A stretch of DNA of 64,000 bases from Lacticaseibacillus suilingensis (lineage in GTDB: Bacteria; Bacillota; Bacilli; Lactobacillales; Lactobacillaceae), in NCBI RefSeq assembly GCF_016861845.1, contig NZ_BOLV01000010.1, forward strand, positions 52,534 to 116,533, in the 5' to 3' direction. A program made the position numbers and the translations under genes. This document shows, one piece after another, positions 47,073 to 55,170 of this stretch; positions within the stretch are counted from its first letter, which is position 1, and each line of letters opens with the position of its first letter. The notes below the pieces were generated by a model. The model did no database searches and had not been told where the DNA came from. It worked only from the letters and a program-made list of their open reading frames with translations.

Positions 47073-48626
47073 ATGGCACTTTCACTACATGCATGTATTT
47101 TGCTTTTAAAAGAGCACCATCTGCTGAAAAGTAGTGCGGTGCAAAGTGATGTCGATACCGACATGACAGGCATCGCCTATGATTCGCGCAAAGTCTCCGG
47201 ACCGACGCTGTTTTTCTGCAAAGGCAACCACTTCCGCCCAATTTATCTCTCCATGGCCAAGGACAATGGGGCCACGACTTATGTGGCGGAGAAGCCTTAC
47301 GTCGAAGGTAATGGGATGAACGCCTTGATCGTGGTGAATATCACCAAGGCGATGGCGATTTTGGCGGCGGCTTTTTATGATTTTCCGCAAGACGATTTGT
47401 TCGTCATTGCCTTCACTGGCACCAAGGGCAAAACCACGTCGGCGTATTTCACTCGCGGGATTTTGGAAGAAGCGCACCCGAAACACGTGGCGTTGTTCTC
47501 CACCATTGACCGCATCGTGGGCCCGAATCCGGATCAGCGCTTCAAGTCTGATTTAACGACACCGGAATCCGTAGATTTGTTCCATGATATGCGGGCCGCC
47601 GTCGATAACGGCATGACCCATCTGGTGATGGAAGTGTCCAGTCAGGCTTACCTGCGCAATCGCGTGTTTGGCCTGAGCTTTGATGTCGGCTTTTTCCTCA
47701 ACATTACGCCAGATCACATTGGCCCGAATGAACACCCGACCTTTGCCAACTACCTGCACAACAAGCTGCAGCTGGTGGTGAATTCGCGGCAGGTGGTACT
47801 GAATGCAGAAACTGAGCATTTCGATGAAGTGTACGCGGCCGCCACGACGACCACTTATCCCGACAGCATCTATCTGTACGCCAGCACCAACTTCAAGCCG
47901 CAGCGCGATGACATCGAAATCGATTTTCGCTTCGATAGCCAAACACTGAACACGACTTATAGCCAGTTCCAGCTGATTCCGGTGACCGACAAGGCCGCGG
48001 CTTTGAATGTCGGCGGTCAGTATCAGCTGAGTCTGATTGGCGACTTCAATGAAAGCAACGCCACCGCCGCCATTATCGGCGCCGGCTTGGCCGGAGTGGA
48101 TGGCGCCAAAGCGATGCCTGGCATTCGCCAAGTCACCATTCCTGGCCGGATGGAGCACCTCGCCATTCCTGGCCACGGCACCGTCTACGTCGATTATGCC
48201 CACAACTATGGCGGCATGAAGGCCTTGCTCCACTTCCTGAAGGCGGAATACCATGATCCGCGCATGGCGGTGGTGGTAGGCTCGCCTGGTGATAAAGGCG
48301 TCTCACGCCGCCCCGGCTTCAGCAAGGTGCTGAACGAATACGCCACGACGGCATATCTCACCACTGATGATCCCGGGTTTGAAGATCCAGCCAAAATTGC
48401 GGCAGAAATCGATGCTGGCATTGATCACGATCAGGTACAGGTGGAAACGATTTTGGACCGGCGGGAAGCCATTCAAACCGCGATTGAAGCCAGTCGCGAC
48501 GGTGACGTTGTGGTGGTTGCCGCTAAAGGCGCCGATCCTTATCAAAAGGTGCGCGGCATTGATACGCCATGGCCAACCGATATGGCGGTGGTGAAGGAAG
48601 TCGCAGCCAACTTGGCGCAAGCCTAA
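47073..48626 (+). CDS. murE: UDP-N-acetylmuramoyl-tripeptide synthetase, MurE (L-Lys type)
   Basis: Cytoplasmic Mur ligase of 517 residues that adds the third stem amino acid. ATP loop FTGTKGKTTSAYF; central MEVSSQAYLRNRVFGLSFDVGFFLNITPDHIGPNEH; C-terminal YVDYAHNYGGMKALL and KGADPYQKVRG. The specificity motif is DDPGFEDP in place of DNPR, as in streptococcal L-Lys-adding MurE, so L-Lys is the expected residue. GGAGGAG precedes the ATG. With gatD and dacA it belongs to cell-wall metabolism. Confidence 0.9.
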   Translation: MALSLHACILLLKEHHLLKSSAVQSDVDTDMTGIAYDSRKVSGPTLFFCKGNHFRPIYLSMAKDNGATTYVAEKPYVEGNGMNALIVVNITKAMAILAAAFYDFPQDDLFVIAFTGTKGKTTSAYFTRGILEEAHPKHVALFSTIDRIVGPNPDQRFKSDLTTPESVDLFHDMRAAVDNGMTHLVMEVSSQAYLRNRVFGLSFDVGFFLNITPDHIGPNEHPTFANYLHNKLQLVVNSRQVVLNAETEHFDEVYAAATTTTYPDSIYLYASTNFKPQRDDIEIDFRFDSQTLNTTYSQFQLIPVTDKAAALNVGGQYQLSLIGDFNESNATAAIIGAGLAGVDGAKAMPGIRQVTIPGRMEHLAIPGHGTVYVDYAHNYGGMKALLHFLKAEYHDPRMAVVVGSPGDKGVSRRPGFSKVLNEYATTAYLTTDDPGFEDPAKIAAEIDAGIDHDQVQVETILDRREAIQTAIEASRDGDVVVVAAKGADPYQKVRGIDTPWPTDMAVVKEVAANLAQA

Positions 48627-48644
48627 TTTTCAGTGAGGTCGCTA

Positions 48645-48682
48645 GGCGCCGCCCAACCGCACACGGTTGAGTGGCGCTTTTT
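48645..48682 (+). terminator. Terminator of murE
   Basis: GGCGCC/GGCGC outer stem, 3x3 mismatch, AACCG...CGGTT inner stem, then TTTTT. Confidence 0.75.
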
Positions 48683-48703
48683 CGTGTGAAGGAGGAACTA
48701 GTT

Positions 48704-49507
48704 TTGACACATCTAACCGCATTGACCGATACGTTTACGCTGACCAATGGCGTGGCCATGCCGATCGTCGGCTTTGGCACCACCGCCGCGACCACACCCG
48801 CCAGTGTGGTGGCCGCGCTGGACGCAGGCTACCGCCAGCTTGAGCTGACTGCCGGCAGTGAAGGCGCAGTGGTCGCGGGCCTGCAAACGGCAGGGGTGGC
48901 GCGGGCAGACCTGTTTATCACCACGCAATTAAAAGCTGACGGCCCCAGCCCCGTACCAGCGAACATTGCGGCGACGCTTGAAGCATTGCATACTGATTAT
49001 CTGGACCTCGTCCTCTTGCCGGCCGCGGCTGCGACCAGCACGCTGGGGGCGGCCTGGCAGGCGTTAGAAACGGCGCTGGCCGCAGGTCAAGTTCGTGCCA
49101 TCGGCCTCGCTGATTTTCAGCCCGATCAAATCGCTGCCTTGGCCCAAACGGCGCTGGTGCCGCCAATGGTCAACCAACTGCGCCTCAATCCTACTGACCA
49201 ACAACCCGCCGCCGTTGAAGCCAGTAAAACGGCGCACATGGTAGTGGCCGCCTACAGCACCTTGGCGGCTGGCGCGCTGCTCACGCTCAAGCCCTTGCGC
49301 AAAATGGCCGCCCGCTACCAGCGCACCCCAGCCCAACTCGTCTTGCGCTGGGCCCTGCAGCACGACTATCTCCCGCTCCCGCGAGCGCAAGATCCAGCCC
49401 ACATCCAAGAAAACGCCCAGCTCTTTGATTTTGAGTTGAGCTTCCATGACATGCAGGTCTTGGATGCACTGCAAGGCAGGTCTGTTACGCCAAAGCGGTC
49501 GAGATAG
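48704..49507 (+). CDS. Aldo/keto-reductase-like protein lacking the catalytic tetrad
   Basis: Protein of 267 residues with AKR family layout: FTLTNGVAMPIVGFGTT, ALDAGYRQLELTA, ADLFITTQL, TDYLDLVLLP and VLRWALQHDYLPLPRAQDP. The active-site residues of AKRs are Asp in GYRxIDTA, Tyr of xxYxNE, Lys in FITTK and His in DLYLIH. Here they read Glu, absent, Gln and Pro, so classical carbonyl reduction looks impossible. The NADPH-binding C-terminal region is partly kept. TTG at 48704 follows AAGGAGGAA. It may be a pseudoenzyme or have a new activity. Confidence 0.8.
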   Translation: MTHLTALTDTFTLTNGVAMPIVGFGTTAATTPASVVAALDAGYRQLELTAGSEGAVVAGLQTAGVARADLFITTQLKADGPSPVPANIAATLEALHTDYLDLVLLPAAAATSTLGAAWQALETALAAGQVRAIGLADFQPDQIAALAQTALVPPMVNQLRLNPTDQQPAAVEASKTAHMVVAAYSTLAAGALLTLKPLRKMAARYQRTPAQLVLRWALQHDYLPLPRAQDPAHIQENAQLFDFELSFHDMQVLDALQGRSVTPKRSR

Positions 49508-49616
49508 ACATGAGTGTAATGTTACATGTGGCCTAGTATTACCTCGTGTGGGCAGGCAACTGCCGATCACAAAACTGTGGCAGATAAACTGTAGATAGCA
49601 GTCAACAACTACCGTA

Positions 49617-49771
49617 GGGCAGGACAACCGGAGCAGACAGGGGCTCAGGGGTGAAATTGTTCTTAGCCAACTGGTTGGCTTAGAACAAGCCGCGACTTTG
49701 AGACTCGCAGCGCGAGGCTCAAAGCGCTGGCCATCCCGTTCCAGCCCCTGGCTGCGGAGGCTGTCCTGCCC
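49617..49771. repeat. Cloverleaf palindromic element
   Basis: Outer arms GGGCAGGACA/TGTCCTGCCC (49617-49626, 49762-49771) continue inward as GCAG/CTGC and CAGGGGCT/AGCCCCTG. Two hairpins lie inside: GTTCTTAGCCAAC/GTTGGCTTAGAAC (49659-49686, one mismatch) and CTTTGAG-a-CTCGC/GCGAG-g-CTCAAAG (49696-49724). The region 49508-49963 between two genes holds this element and copy E, and no gene. Confidence 0.8.
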
Positions 49772-49817
49772 GGACGCATTGCCCAGGCTGACTAGTAGTT
49801 GCGTTGCGTGGGGCAAC

Positions 49818-49895
49818 GGATGAGTGGCTAGCTACGCATAGCGCCTCGAAGCCAAAGTACGGCTTCAATGCGCTACGCTAGGCTAGCCATCATCC
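49818..49895 (+). repeat. Palindromic intergenic repeat, copy E
   Basis: GGATGAGTGGCTAGC, tac, GCATAGCGC, ctc, GAAGCC, 7-base loop, GGCTTC, aat, GCGCTACGC, tag, GCTAGCCATCATCC. The loop triplets equal those of copy B; the 9-bp stem differs and has one mismatch. Confidence 0.85.
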
Positions 49896-49963
49896 TAAAA
49901 GCGCCCCACTCCACAGCCTTTATGTTAAAATACCTAAGTTAACTTTTTGAGGAGGTGCGCGAG

Positions 49964-50299
49964 ATGTACGAAGCGACGAAACGCAGACACGTGAGCGACC
50001 AAGTGGCGGCGGTGTTCCCGGAAGAAGTCACCAACCAGTTGTTTGACGTGATTAATTTGATGAATAAAAGCAAGCAACTGGTAACCGCGCCGGTGGCCTT
50101 TGCCTTTTCCGATGACCATACCGACAACGAACTGTATGCCATGTTGATCCAAGGCAACTTGGCCCCAGCGCAAGAGTTCCCGCTGACCTATGAAGGCGAT
50201 AAGGACTTCTTGGGCCATGGCTACATCTTGATTGCCAAAGATAATCCCAAGGCCATCTACATTGATTTTAGTAAGGCGAATGATTTGAGTGAACTGTAA
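49964..50299 (+). CDS. DUF960-like protein, 111 aa
   Basis: Small cytoplasmic protein. MYEATKRRHVSDQVAAVFPEE followed by LFDVINLMNKS recalls the DUF960 family of lactobacilli (tentative). The C-terminus IYIDFSKANDLSEL is strand-like and acidic. GAGGAGG precedes the ATG at 49964 (GTG at 49955 overlaps that site). TTAAAAT near 49925 may be the -10. Function unknown. Confidence 0.6.
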   Translation: MYEATKRRHVSDQVAAVFPEEVTNQLFDVINLMNKSKQLVTAPVAFAFSDDHTDNELYAMLIQGNLAPAQEFPLTYEGDKDFLGHGYILIAKDNPKAIYIDFSKANDLSEL

Positions 50300-50323
50300 A
50301 AAGGGCGTAGCGCTCTTTTTTTA
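50299..50323 (+). terminator. Terminator
   Basis: AAGGGCG, loop TAG, CGCTCTT (one G-T pair), then T run. Confidence 0.7.
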
Positions 50324-50346
50324 TGGCCGATTTTTCAGAAAATTGC

Positions 50347-50375
50347 TGGTCAGCAGGGGCCAAGTACGGTACACT
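50347..50375 (+). promoter_or_regulatory. Promoter of the zinc ABC operon
   Basis: -35 TGGTCA (50347-50352), 17-base spacer, -10 TACACT (50370-50375). Confidence 0.55.
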
Positions 50376-50387
50376 ATTAGCTGTTAA

Positions 50388-50402
50388 TCGTAATCATTAC
50401 TG
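50388..50402 (+). promoter_or_regulatory. Zur box
   Basis: TCGTAATCATTACTG matches the Gram-positive Zur consensus TCGTAATNATTACGA at 13 of 15 positions. It lies over the expected transcription start, where Zur would repress under zinc sufficiency. Confidence 0.7.
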
Positions 50403-50422
50403 TTATTGCTGGAGGAAAATTA

Positions 50423-51124
50423 ATGCAGGCACCGATGTTAACCGTCAAACAGCTGGCTTTCGGCTTTCACGACCGGCCGTTATACCATAATTTGTCTTTT
50501 ACCCTAGAGCGCGGGAGCATGACGAGCTTGATTGGGGCGAATGGCGTGGGCAAAACCACCTTGACCCGGCTCATCATGGGCCAGCTCAAACCAACCAGCG
50601 GTGAAATCATGACGGCGCCGGATATGCGGCTCGGCTATGTACCACAGTTTCGCAATATTGATCCAGAATACCCGTTATCGATTCGCAGCTTTGTCCAGCT
50701 GAATCAGCGCCAGTCGCGCTGGCCTTGGCATGGCAAAAAAGAGCAGCAGGCCCTTACCGCTGCGCTGCAGGAAACCGGCCTGCTGGCCCGCCAGCAGCAA
50801 CGCCTAGGCATGGCGAGTGGCGGGGAAAAACAAAAGGCCTACCTGGCGCAAGCGTTGTTGACCCGGCCGAATTTTTTGATTCTCGATGAAGCCACCGCTA
50901 GTCTGGACATCAAAACCAAAACTGAGCTAATGACCCTAGTGCGGGAGCTGAATGCCAAGCATGATTTGACCGTGCTATTCGTGACGCATGATTTGGAATT
51001 GGCCAAACAATACACTCAGCAGTATCTGCTGCTAACACCAGAGGGGTATGAGCTGAACCAGACCAAATTAATGGATGAATCGCGCATGCCGCAAGAACTG
51101 CAACCCGCCGAGGAGGTGCACTAA
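50423..51124 (+). CDS. Zinc (metal) ABC transporter ATP-binding protein
   Basis: ZnuC/AdcC-type ATPase of 233 residues. Walker A GANGVGKTTLTRL, signature ASGGEKQK, Walker B FLILDEATASLD, switch His in FVTHDLE. RLGYVPQFRNIDPEYPLSI is the metal-ABC Q-loop style. GGAGG precedes the ATG and a Zur box precedes the operon, so zinc import is the best call; Mn cannot be excluded. It overlaps the permease start by one base. Confidence 0.82.
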   Translation: MQAPMLTVKQLAFGFHDRPLYHNLSFTLERGSMTSLIGANGVGKTTLTRLIMGQLKPTSGEIMTAPDMRLGYVPQFRNIDPEYPLSIRSFVQLNQRQSRWPWHGKKEQQALTAALQETGLLARQQQRLGMASGGEKQKAYLAQALLTRPNFLILDEATASLDIKTKTELMTLVRELNAKHDLTVLFVTHDLELAKQYTQQYLLLTPEGYELNQTKLMDESRMPQELQPAEEVH

Positions 51125-51915
51125 TGTTTGCTTATGACTTCATGCAAAATGCCTTTCTCGCCAGCACCTTCATTGCTGTGACTTGTGGGGTGGTGGGGGT
51201 GTTCGTCACCGCGCGTGGACTGTCCTTTTTGGCCCACACCCTATCTGAAATCGGCTTTGCCGGTGCGGCTTTTGCGGTGCTGGTCGGCATTCCGCCGCTG
51301 GATGGCATGCTGTTGACGACGGTGATCAGCTCGGTGTCAGTGGGGCGGCTGTCGGTGAAAGCCAGCCGGCGCGAAGCTTCGATCAGCGCGGTATCGAGCC
51401 TGTTTACGGGCTTGGGGATTCTGTTTTTGGCGTTATCCGCTAAAAGCGCGAGCTATGCGACAACGATTTTGTTTGGGAGTATCATTGGCATTTCCCGGGC
51501 CGATGTGTGGCAGTTGGTGCTGCTCGCCTTGGTGGTGCTGATCACCATTGCCATCGGGTTTCGCGGGCTGGCGTTTGATTCCTTTGATCCGGTTGGTGCT
51601 CAGGCCCAAAACCTGCGGCGCAATGCGATTTCGGTGTACTTCCTGCTGATTTTGGCGATATCAGTCTCCATCGGTGCGCAAATCGTCGGTAGTTTGTTGG
51701 TCTTCATTTTACTGACGCTGCCGTCTTCGGTGGCGAAATATCTAGGCAAAACCTTGCCGCAAATGTTGACGATTGCCGTGGTAGTGGCTTTGATTGGCGT
51801 GTGGGCTGGGCTGGTGATGGGCTATTACACCAACTGGCCGGTGACCTTCTTCATCGCCGCCATCGAATGTCTGTTTTATTTCGCAGCGCTTCTGCTGAAG
51901 CACAGAACGGAATAA
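51124..51915 (+). CDS. Zinc (metal) ABC transporter permease
   Basis: ZnuB/AdcB-family ABC-3 permease of 263 residues with about eight helices. SFLAHTLSEIGFAGAAFAVLVG is the family motif, and the cytoplasmic coupling region is RGLAFDSFDPVGAQAQNLRRN. It is coupled to the ATPase. No metal-binding lipoprotein gene (ZnuA/AdcA) follows, so the binding protein must be encoded elsewhere. Confidence 0.85.
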   Translation: MFAYDFMQNAFLASTFIAVTCGVVGVFVTARGLSFLAHTLSEIGFAGAAFAVLVGIPPLDGMLLTTVISSVSVGRLSVKASRREASISAVSSLFTGLGILFLALSAKSASYATTILFGSIIGISRADVWQLVLLALVVLITIAIGFRGLAFDSFDPVGAQAQNLRRNAISVYFLLILAISVSIGAQIVGSLLVFILLTLPSSVAKYLGKTLPQMLTIAVVVALIGVWAGLVMGYYTNWPVTFFIAAIECLFYFAALLLKHRTE

Positions 51916-51929
51916 TCTTTGTTCAGCGG

Positions 51930-51963
51930 CACCTTGATGTGATGGGCATCAGGGTGTTTTTTT
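51930..51963 (+). terminator. Terminator of the zinc operon
   Basis: CACCTTGATG pairs with CATCAGGGTG (G-T pairs), then seven T. Confidence 0.85.
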
Positions 51964-52086
51964 ATAGGCTTTGTCTACTTATTTGTTAAGTTTCCGCGAC
52001 AACACTATTTTTTTCATGGCAAACGCGCATTCTTAAGGAGAATCGGGTAAACTATTGAAAGAATGATTGTACGCTGGAGGGTAAGG

Positions 52087-53130
52087 ATGGACAGACAAAG
52101 TTTACATCGCCGATCGCGCCGGCATCCGCTGGACAAAGTGATTGGCCTCATCGCAATGACCATTGTCCTGCTCGCCTGCAGCTACGGCTTAAGGCTGTAT
52201 TCGCAGACGAAAACCGCCATTGATAAAACCTACGATAACACCACCGTCAAGAAGAAAAAGGTGGACCTTAGCAAGCAAAAGCCGATCAGCGTGCTGCTGT
52301 TAGGCACTGACACTGGGGCGCTGGGGCGCAGTGAAAAAGGCCGCACGGATACGATGATTTTGGTCACCGTCAATCCCAAAGCGCGCCGCACTACGATGAT
52401 CAGCATTCCCCGGGACACCTTGAGTCATGTCACCAGCAGCATTTACACCGGCGCCACGAAAATCAACGCCCAGTACTTCTATAACGGCTCCGCTGGGGCG
52501 GTGGATGCGGTTAAAACCCTGCTGAATGTGCCGATTAACTACTACGCCTTGGTGAACATGGGCGGCCTGGAAAAAATCGTGGATGCCGTGGGCGGCGTCG
52601 ATGTGAATGTCCAGTTCTCCTGGTCAGATCCGTATTCCAAAGGCACTTTCACCAAGGGCCCGGCGCATCTGAACGGCGAGCAGGCGTTGGCTTACGCGCG
52701 AATGCGGCATCAGGATCCGCAAGGCGATTACGGGCGCCAGCAGCGTCAGCAAGAAGTGATTGCCGCAATCGTCGCGAATGTACTATCAACCAAAACCTTG
52801 AGTAACTACCATGACCTGATGGACTCGTTATCCGAGAATATGCGCACCAACCTGAACTTCGATGAATTGCTCACGTTAGCCAATACTTACCGTGGCGCCT
52901 TCAAAACCGTCAATAAAGACAGCTTAAAAGGCGACGGTGCCTACATCGGCGGCGCCTCGTATCAGATTCCAACCACCACTGAGCTGCAGCGCATTTCCGA
53001 TTTGGCTCGCACCGAATTGAGCCTAGAGAAAACCACCTTGGATAATTACAACACTAAGGAAAATGCCGCCAACACCTCAAACGGCTTTGATTGGAACGAT
53101 GGGAATAACCCGGATTACCATATTTATTGA
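52087..53130 (+). CDS. LytR-CpsA-Psr (LCP) family protein
   Basis: Membrane-anchored phosphotransferase that attaches teichoic acid or polysaccharide to peptidoglycan. One N-terminal signal-anchor helix (about 21-38) leads to the extracellular LCP domain: ISVLLLGTDTG, RTDTMILVTVNPK, TMISIPRDTLSH (the Arg and Asp of the active site), NYYALVNMGGLEKIVDAVGGV and HLNGEQALAYARMRH with DYGRQQRQQEV. The tail is Asn/Asp-rich. ATG at 52087 follows GGAGGGTAAGG. Length is 347 residues. It is monocistronic with its own terminator. Confidence 0.92.
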   Translation: MDRQSLHRRSRRHPLDKVIGLIAMTIVLLACSYGLRLYSQTKTAIDKTYDNTTVKKKKVDLSKQKPISVLLLGTDTGALGRSEKGRTDTMILVTVNPKARRTTMISIPRDTLSHVTSSIYTGATKINAQYFYNGSAGAVDAVKTLLNVPINYYALVNMGGLEKIVDAVGGVDVNVQFSWSDPYSKGTFTKGPAHLNGEQALAYARMRHQDPQGDYGRQQRQQEVIAAIVANVLSTKTLSNYHDLMDSLSENMRTNLNFDELLTLANTYRGAFKTVNKDSLKGDGAYIGGASYQIPTTTELQRISDLARTELSLEKTTLDNYNTKENAANTSNGFDWNDGNNPDYHIY

Positions 53131-53145
53131 TGAATTGAGAAAACG

Positions 53146-53183
53146 TCTGGCCCTGCCATTAACGGTGGGGCCAGATTTTTTTT
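53146..53183 (+). terminator. Terminator of the LCP gene
   Basis: TCTGGCCC...GGGGCCAGA stem with GCC/GGT inside, then eight T. Confidence 0.85.
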
Positions 53184-53229
53184 AGTGGGCAGTCCTGGCT
53201 TTGAACTAGTGCGTCCTCGGCAAATAAAA

Positions 53230-53256
53230 AGGCCTCACTTCATAGAAGCAAGGCCT
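53230..53256 (-). terminator. Terminator of the 3D-domain gene
   Basis: AGGCCT / AGGCCT with inner CTTC/GAAG; TTTTTATTT on the minus strand. Confidence 0.75.
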
Positions 53257-53263
53257 GGTTGAT

Positions 53264-53965
53264 CTAACCGATAATGGTGACCGTGGCGGATAAAACGCCG
53301 GCAGCAGGAATTTGACTGTTTGGCATCGCCACATCAATTTGGTGCGGGTTGCCAGCTGCGAAGCCGCCGGTATCGTTAACGGTCCGATACAAGGTGACGC
53401 CGTTGGACATTTGGATTTTAACACGCGTGCCCCGCGGCAAAACGCTGAGGTTGGCGGCAATACCGCCGTAACCCATGCTTGAGCCCATCGCGGCGGGATC
53501 ATAGAAGGTCACTTTGAAGGTGCCCTTGTTGACGCCGCTGGTGGCAGCAGGTTGGCTGGTCGTTTGATGCGAAACAGTGACCACCTTAGCCTGCGTTTTG
53601 GCTTTCGCCGCAGCATCTGCTTTGGCTTTCGCCTCGGCGTCAGCCTTCGCTTTCGCGGCGGCTTCGGCTTTGGCTTTATCTTCGGCCTGCTTTTTGACCA
53701 AGGCTTCATAATCAGCGTTGACGCCAGGCTTGATCGGGCTGATCTTGGCCGGCGCGGTAGCGATGGTGTTGGTCTTGATGATGGTCGCGGCGGTTTGCGC
53801 TGCGGCTGGGGTGTTACCAGAAACTTCAGCGGCGCGGGTTTGCGCATCGCTTTGTTCAATCGCTTCAACTGGTTGCGTGCTGCTATAAATAGCAAACACA
53901 GCGGCAAGCATCGTCATTAGACTAATACTTGCGATAGACGTTTTCTTGAATTTGATAAAACTCAC
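53264..53965 (-). CDS. Secreted 3D-domain (RlpA/Rpf-like) protein
   Basis: Exported cell-wall protein of about 233 residues. The signal peptide is KFKKTSIASISLMTMLAAVFA, cleaved near PVEA. A helical linker (about 95-150) consists of repeated AKAKADA-type units, likely a coiled coil. The C-terminal 3D/double-psi barrel is TFKVTFYDPAAMGSSMGYGG, YRTVNDTGGFAAGNPHQIDVAMP, with the conserved Asp set of peptidoglycan-lytic 3D domains. The start is unclear: AGGAG at 53965-53969 is ideally placed for ATC at 53956; GTG at 53965 overlaps it. Lytic transglycosylase-like activity is inferred. Confidence 0.75.
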   Translation of the reverse strand: MSFIKFKKTSIASISLMTMLAAVFAIYSSTQPVEAIEQSDAQTRAAEVSGNTPAAAQTAATIIKTNTIATAPAKISPIKPGVNADYEALVKKQAEDKAKAEAAAKAKADAEAKAKADAAAKAKTQAKVVTVSHQTTSQPAATSGVNKGTFKVTFYDPAAMGSSMGYGGIAANLSVLPRGTRVKIQMSNGVTLYRTVNDTGGFAAGNPHQIDVAMPNSQIPAAGVLSATVTIIG

Positions 53966-54259
53966 TCCTAAATGATTAGTAATACTCGTTCTCCCCTTAC
54001 TACAACTCGCAGTATATCGAGTTGGTATGTCATGCAAGTGCCAGTCGGTTTACAAAAGCCGCTATTTCTGTCACACTGTCACACTGGTGTAATAAAACCG
54101 CGAGATAATTTGTTTGAAACCGGATTTATGGCTTTTTTGCTCAAAAATGGGCGATGAAAGGCCGGAAAAGGGTGGATACACCAAATCGTCCCCACTTGGC
54201 CAACCAAACCGGGGCCATTTTGGGACGGCCTGCCACGACCTAGTTTGAGCCGTTGTTCA

Positions 54260-54288
54260 TTTTGTTGGTCAGGGAAGACGCGTATAAT
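54260..54288 (+). promoter_or_regulatory. Promoter of the DeoR-type regulator
   Basis: Perfect -10 TATAAT (54283-54288); -35 TTTTGT at 17 bases or TTGTTG at 15. The rest of the gap 53966-54319 shows no gene. Confidence 0.55.
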
Positions 54289-54319
54289 AGAAGATAATTA
54301 ACTAAAGGGGGTGCCCGGT

Positions 54320-55081
54320 GTGACAATGTATCGAGAGAAACGATTTGAAGAGATCAAACGACTGCTCACTGAGCGCAAAGAGTTGAGTATCGATGACATC
54401 ATGCAAGCCGTTGGGGTTTCCCGCGATACGGCGCGCCGGGATGTGGTTGCTTTGGCGGCGAGCGGGGCGGGGCGCCGCACCCGCGGCGGGATTGTGTCGC
54501 TCACCTTTGGGCATACGGTGCCGAGTTATTCGGAACGGTTGAAGCTATTTTCAGCGGAGAAAACCGCAATGGCTAAAACCGCCCTGTCCTTGATCCGCCC
54601 AGGCGGGGTTTATTTCATTGATGATTCAACGACATTACTGAAGTTGTCACAAAGTATTAATAGTGAAGTGACGGTGTATACGCATTCACTTGATAATGCC
54701 ATCGCCTTATCGGTCAAAGGGGATGTGACGCTGCGCATTTTAGGCGGCAAGCTCAATCATCACGGGCGCTTTTTCTTTGAGCCCGCGACCTTGACCCAGC
54801 TGGGGCGCATCGCCTTTGATGCCGCGTTCATCGGCGCCACTGCCATCAGCAAAGACGGGGTGTACTTTCCTTATGCCGATGACGCTGAAGTTAAGGCTAC
54901 CTTGGCGCAAGCGGCGCGGCAGGTGATTGTGGTGTCCGAAACCCAGAAGTTCAAAATTCAAGCACCGTACCGCGGCTTTCCGCTGGCCGCCATTGACACG
55001 TTGATTACCGAGCGCGCCTTGACCCCGGCTGAACGCCAATGGTTCAGCCCGAAGCTTAAGCTACTGGCGGCGAATAGTTAA
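54320..55081 (+). CDS. DeoR/GlpR family transcriptional regulator
   Basis: Sugar-phosphate-responsive repressor of about 253 residues. The N-terminal HTH (about 5-57) contains LTERKELSIDDIMQAVGVSRDTARRD-type sequence; its recognition helix is VSRDTARRDVVAL. The C-terminal effector domain contains FIDDSTTLLKLSQSI, TVYTHSLDNAIAL and DAAFIGATAISKDGV. The start GTG at 54320 is 8 bases after AGGGGG; ATG at 54326 is the alternative. It is alone, so its target is unknown. Confidence 0.85.
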   Translation: MTMYREKRFEEIKRLLTERKELSIDDIMQAVGVSRDTARRDVVALAASGAGRRTRGGIVSLTFGHTVPSYSERLKLFSAEKTAMAKTALSLIRPGGVYFIDDSTTLLKLSQSINSEVTVYTHSLDNAIALSVKGDVTLRILGGKLNHHGRFFFEPATLTQLGRIAFDAAFIGATAISKDGVYFPYADDAEVKATLAQAARQVIVVSETQKFKIQAPYRGFPLAAIDTLITERALTPAERQWFSPKLKLLAANS

Positions 55082-55170
55082 AGATGAGTAACTGTTAAGG
55101 CCTTTGGGTAGGCACGGCTGGTGAAATTTGTTACATTAAACGCACATGAAACAGAAATGGTGGTGGCGGT

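Noticed and set aside
53552..53920. Plus-strand Gly/Phe-rich frame opposite the 3D-domain gene
   Set aside because: It is the antisense image of the repeated Ala-Lys linker codons.
54038..54319. Extra small gene upstream of the DeoR-type regulator
   Set aside because: Only short frames without ribosome sites; the region looks like promoter and untranslated DNA.
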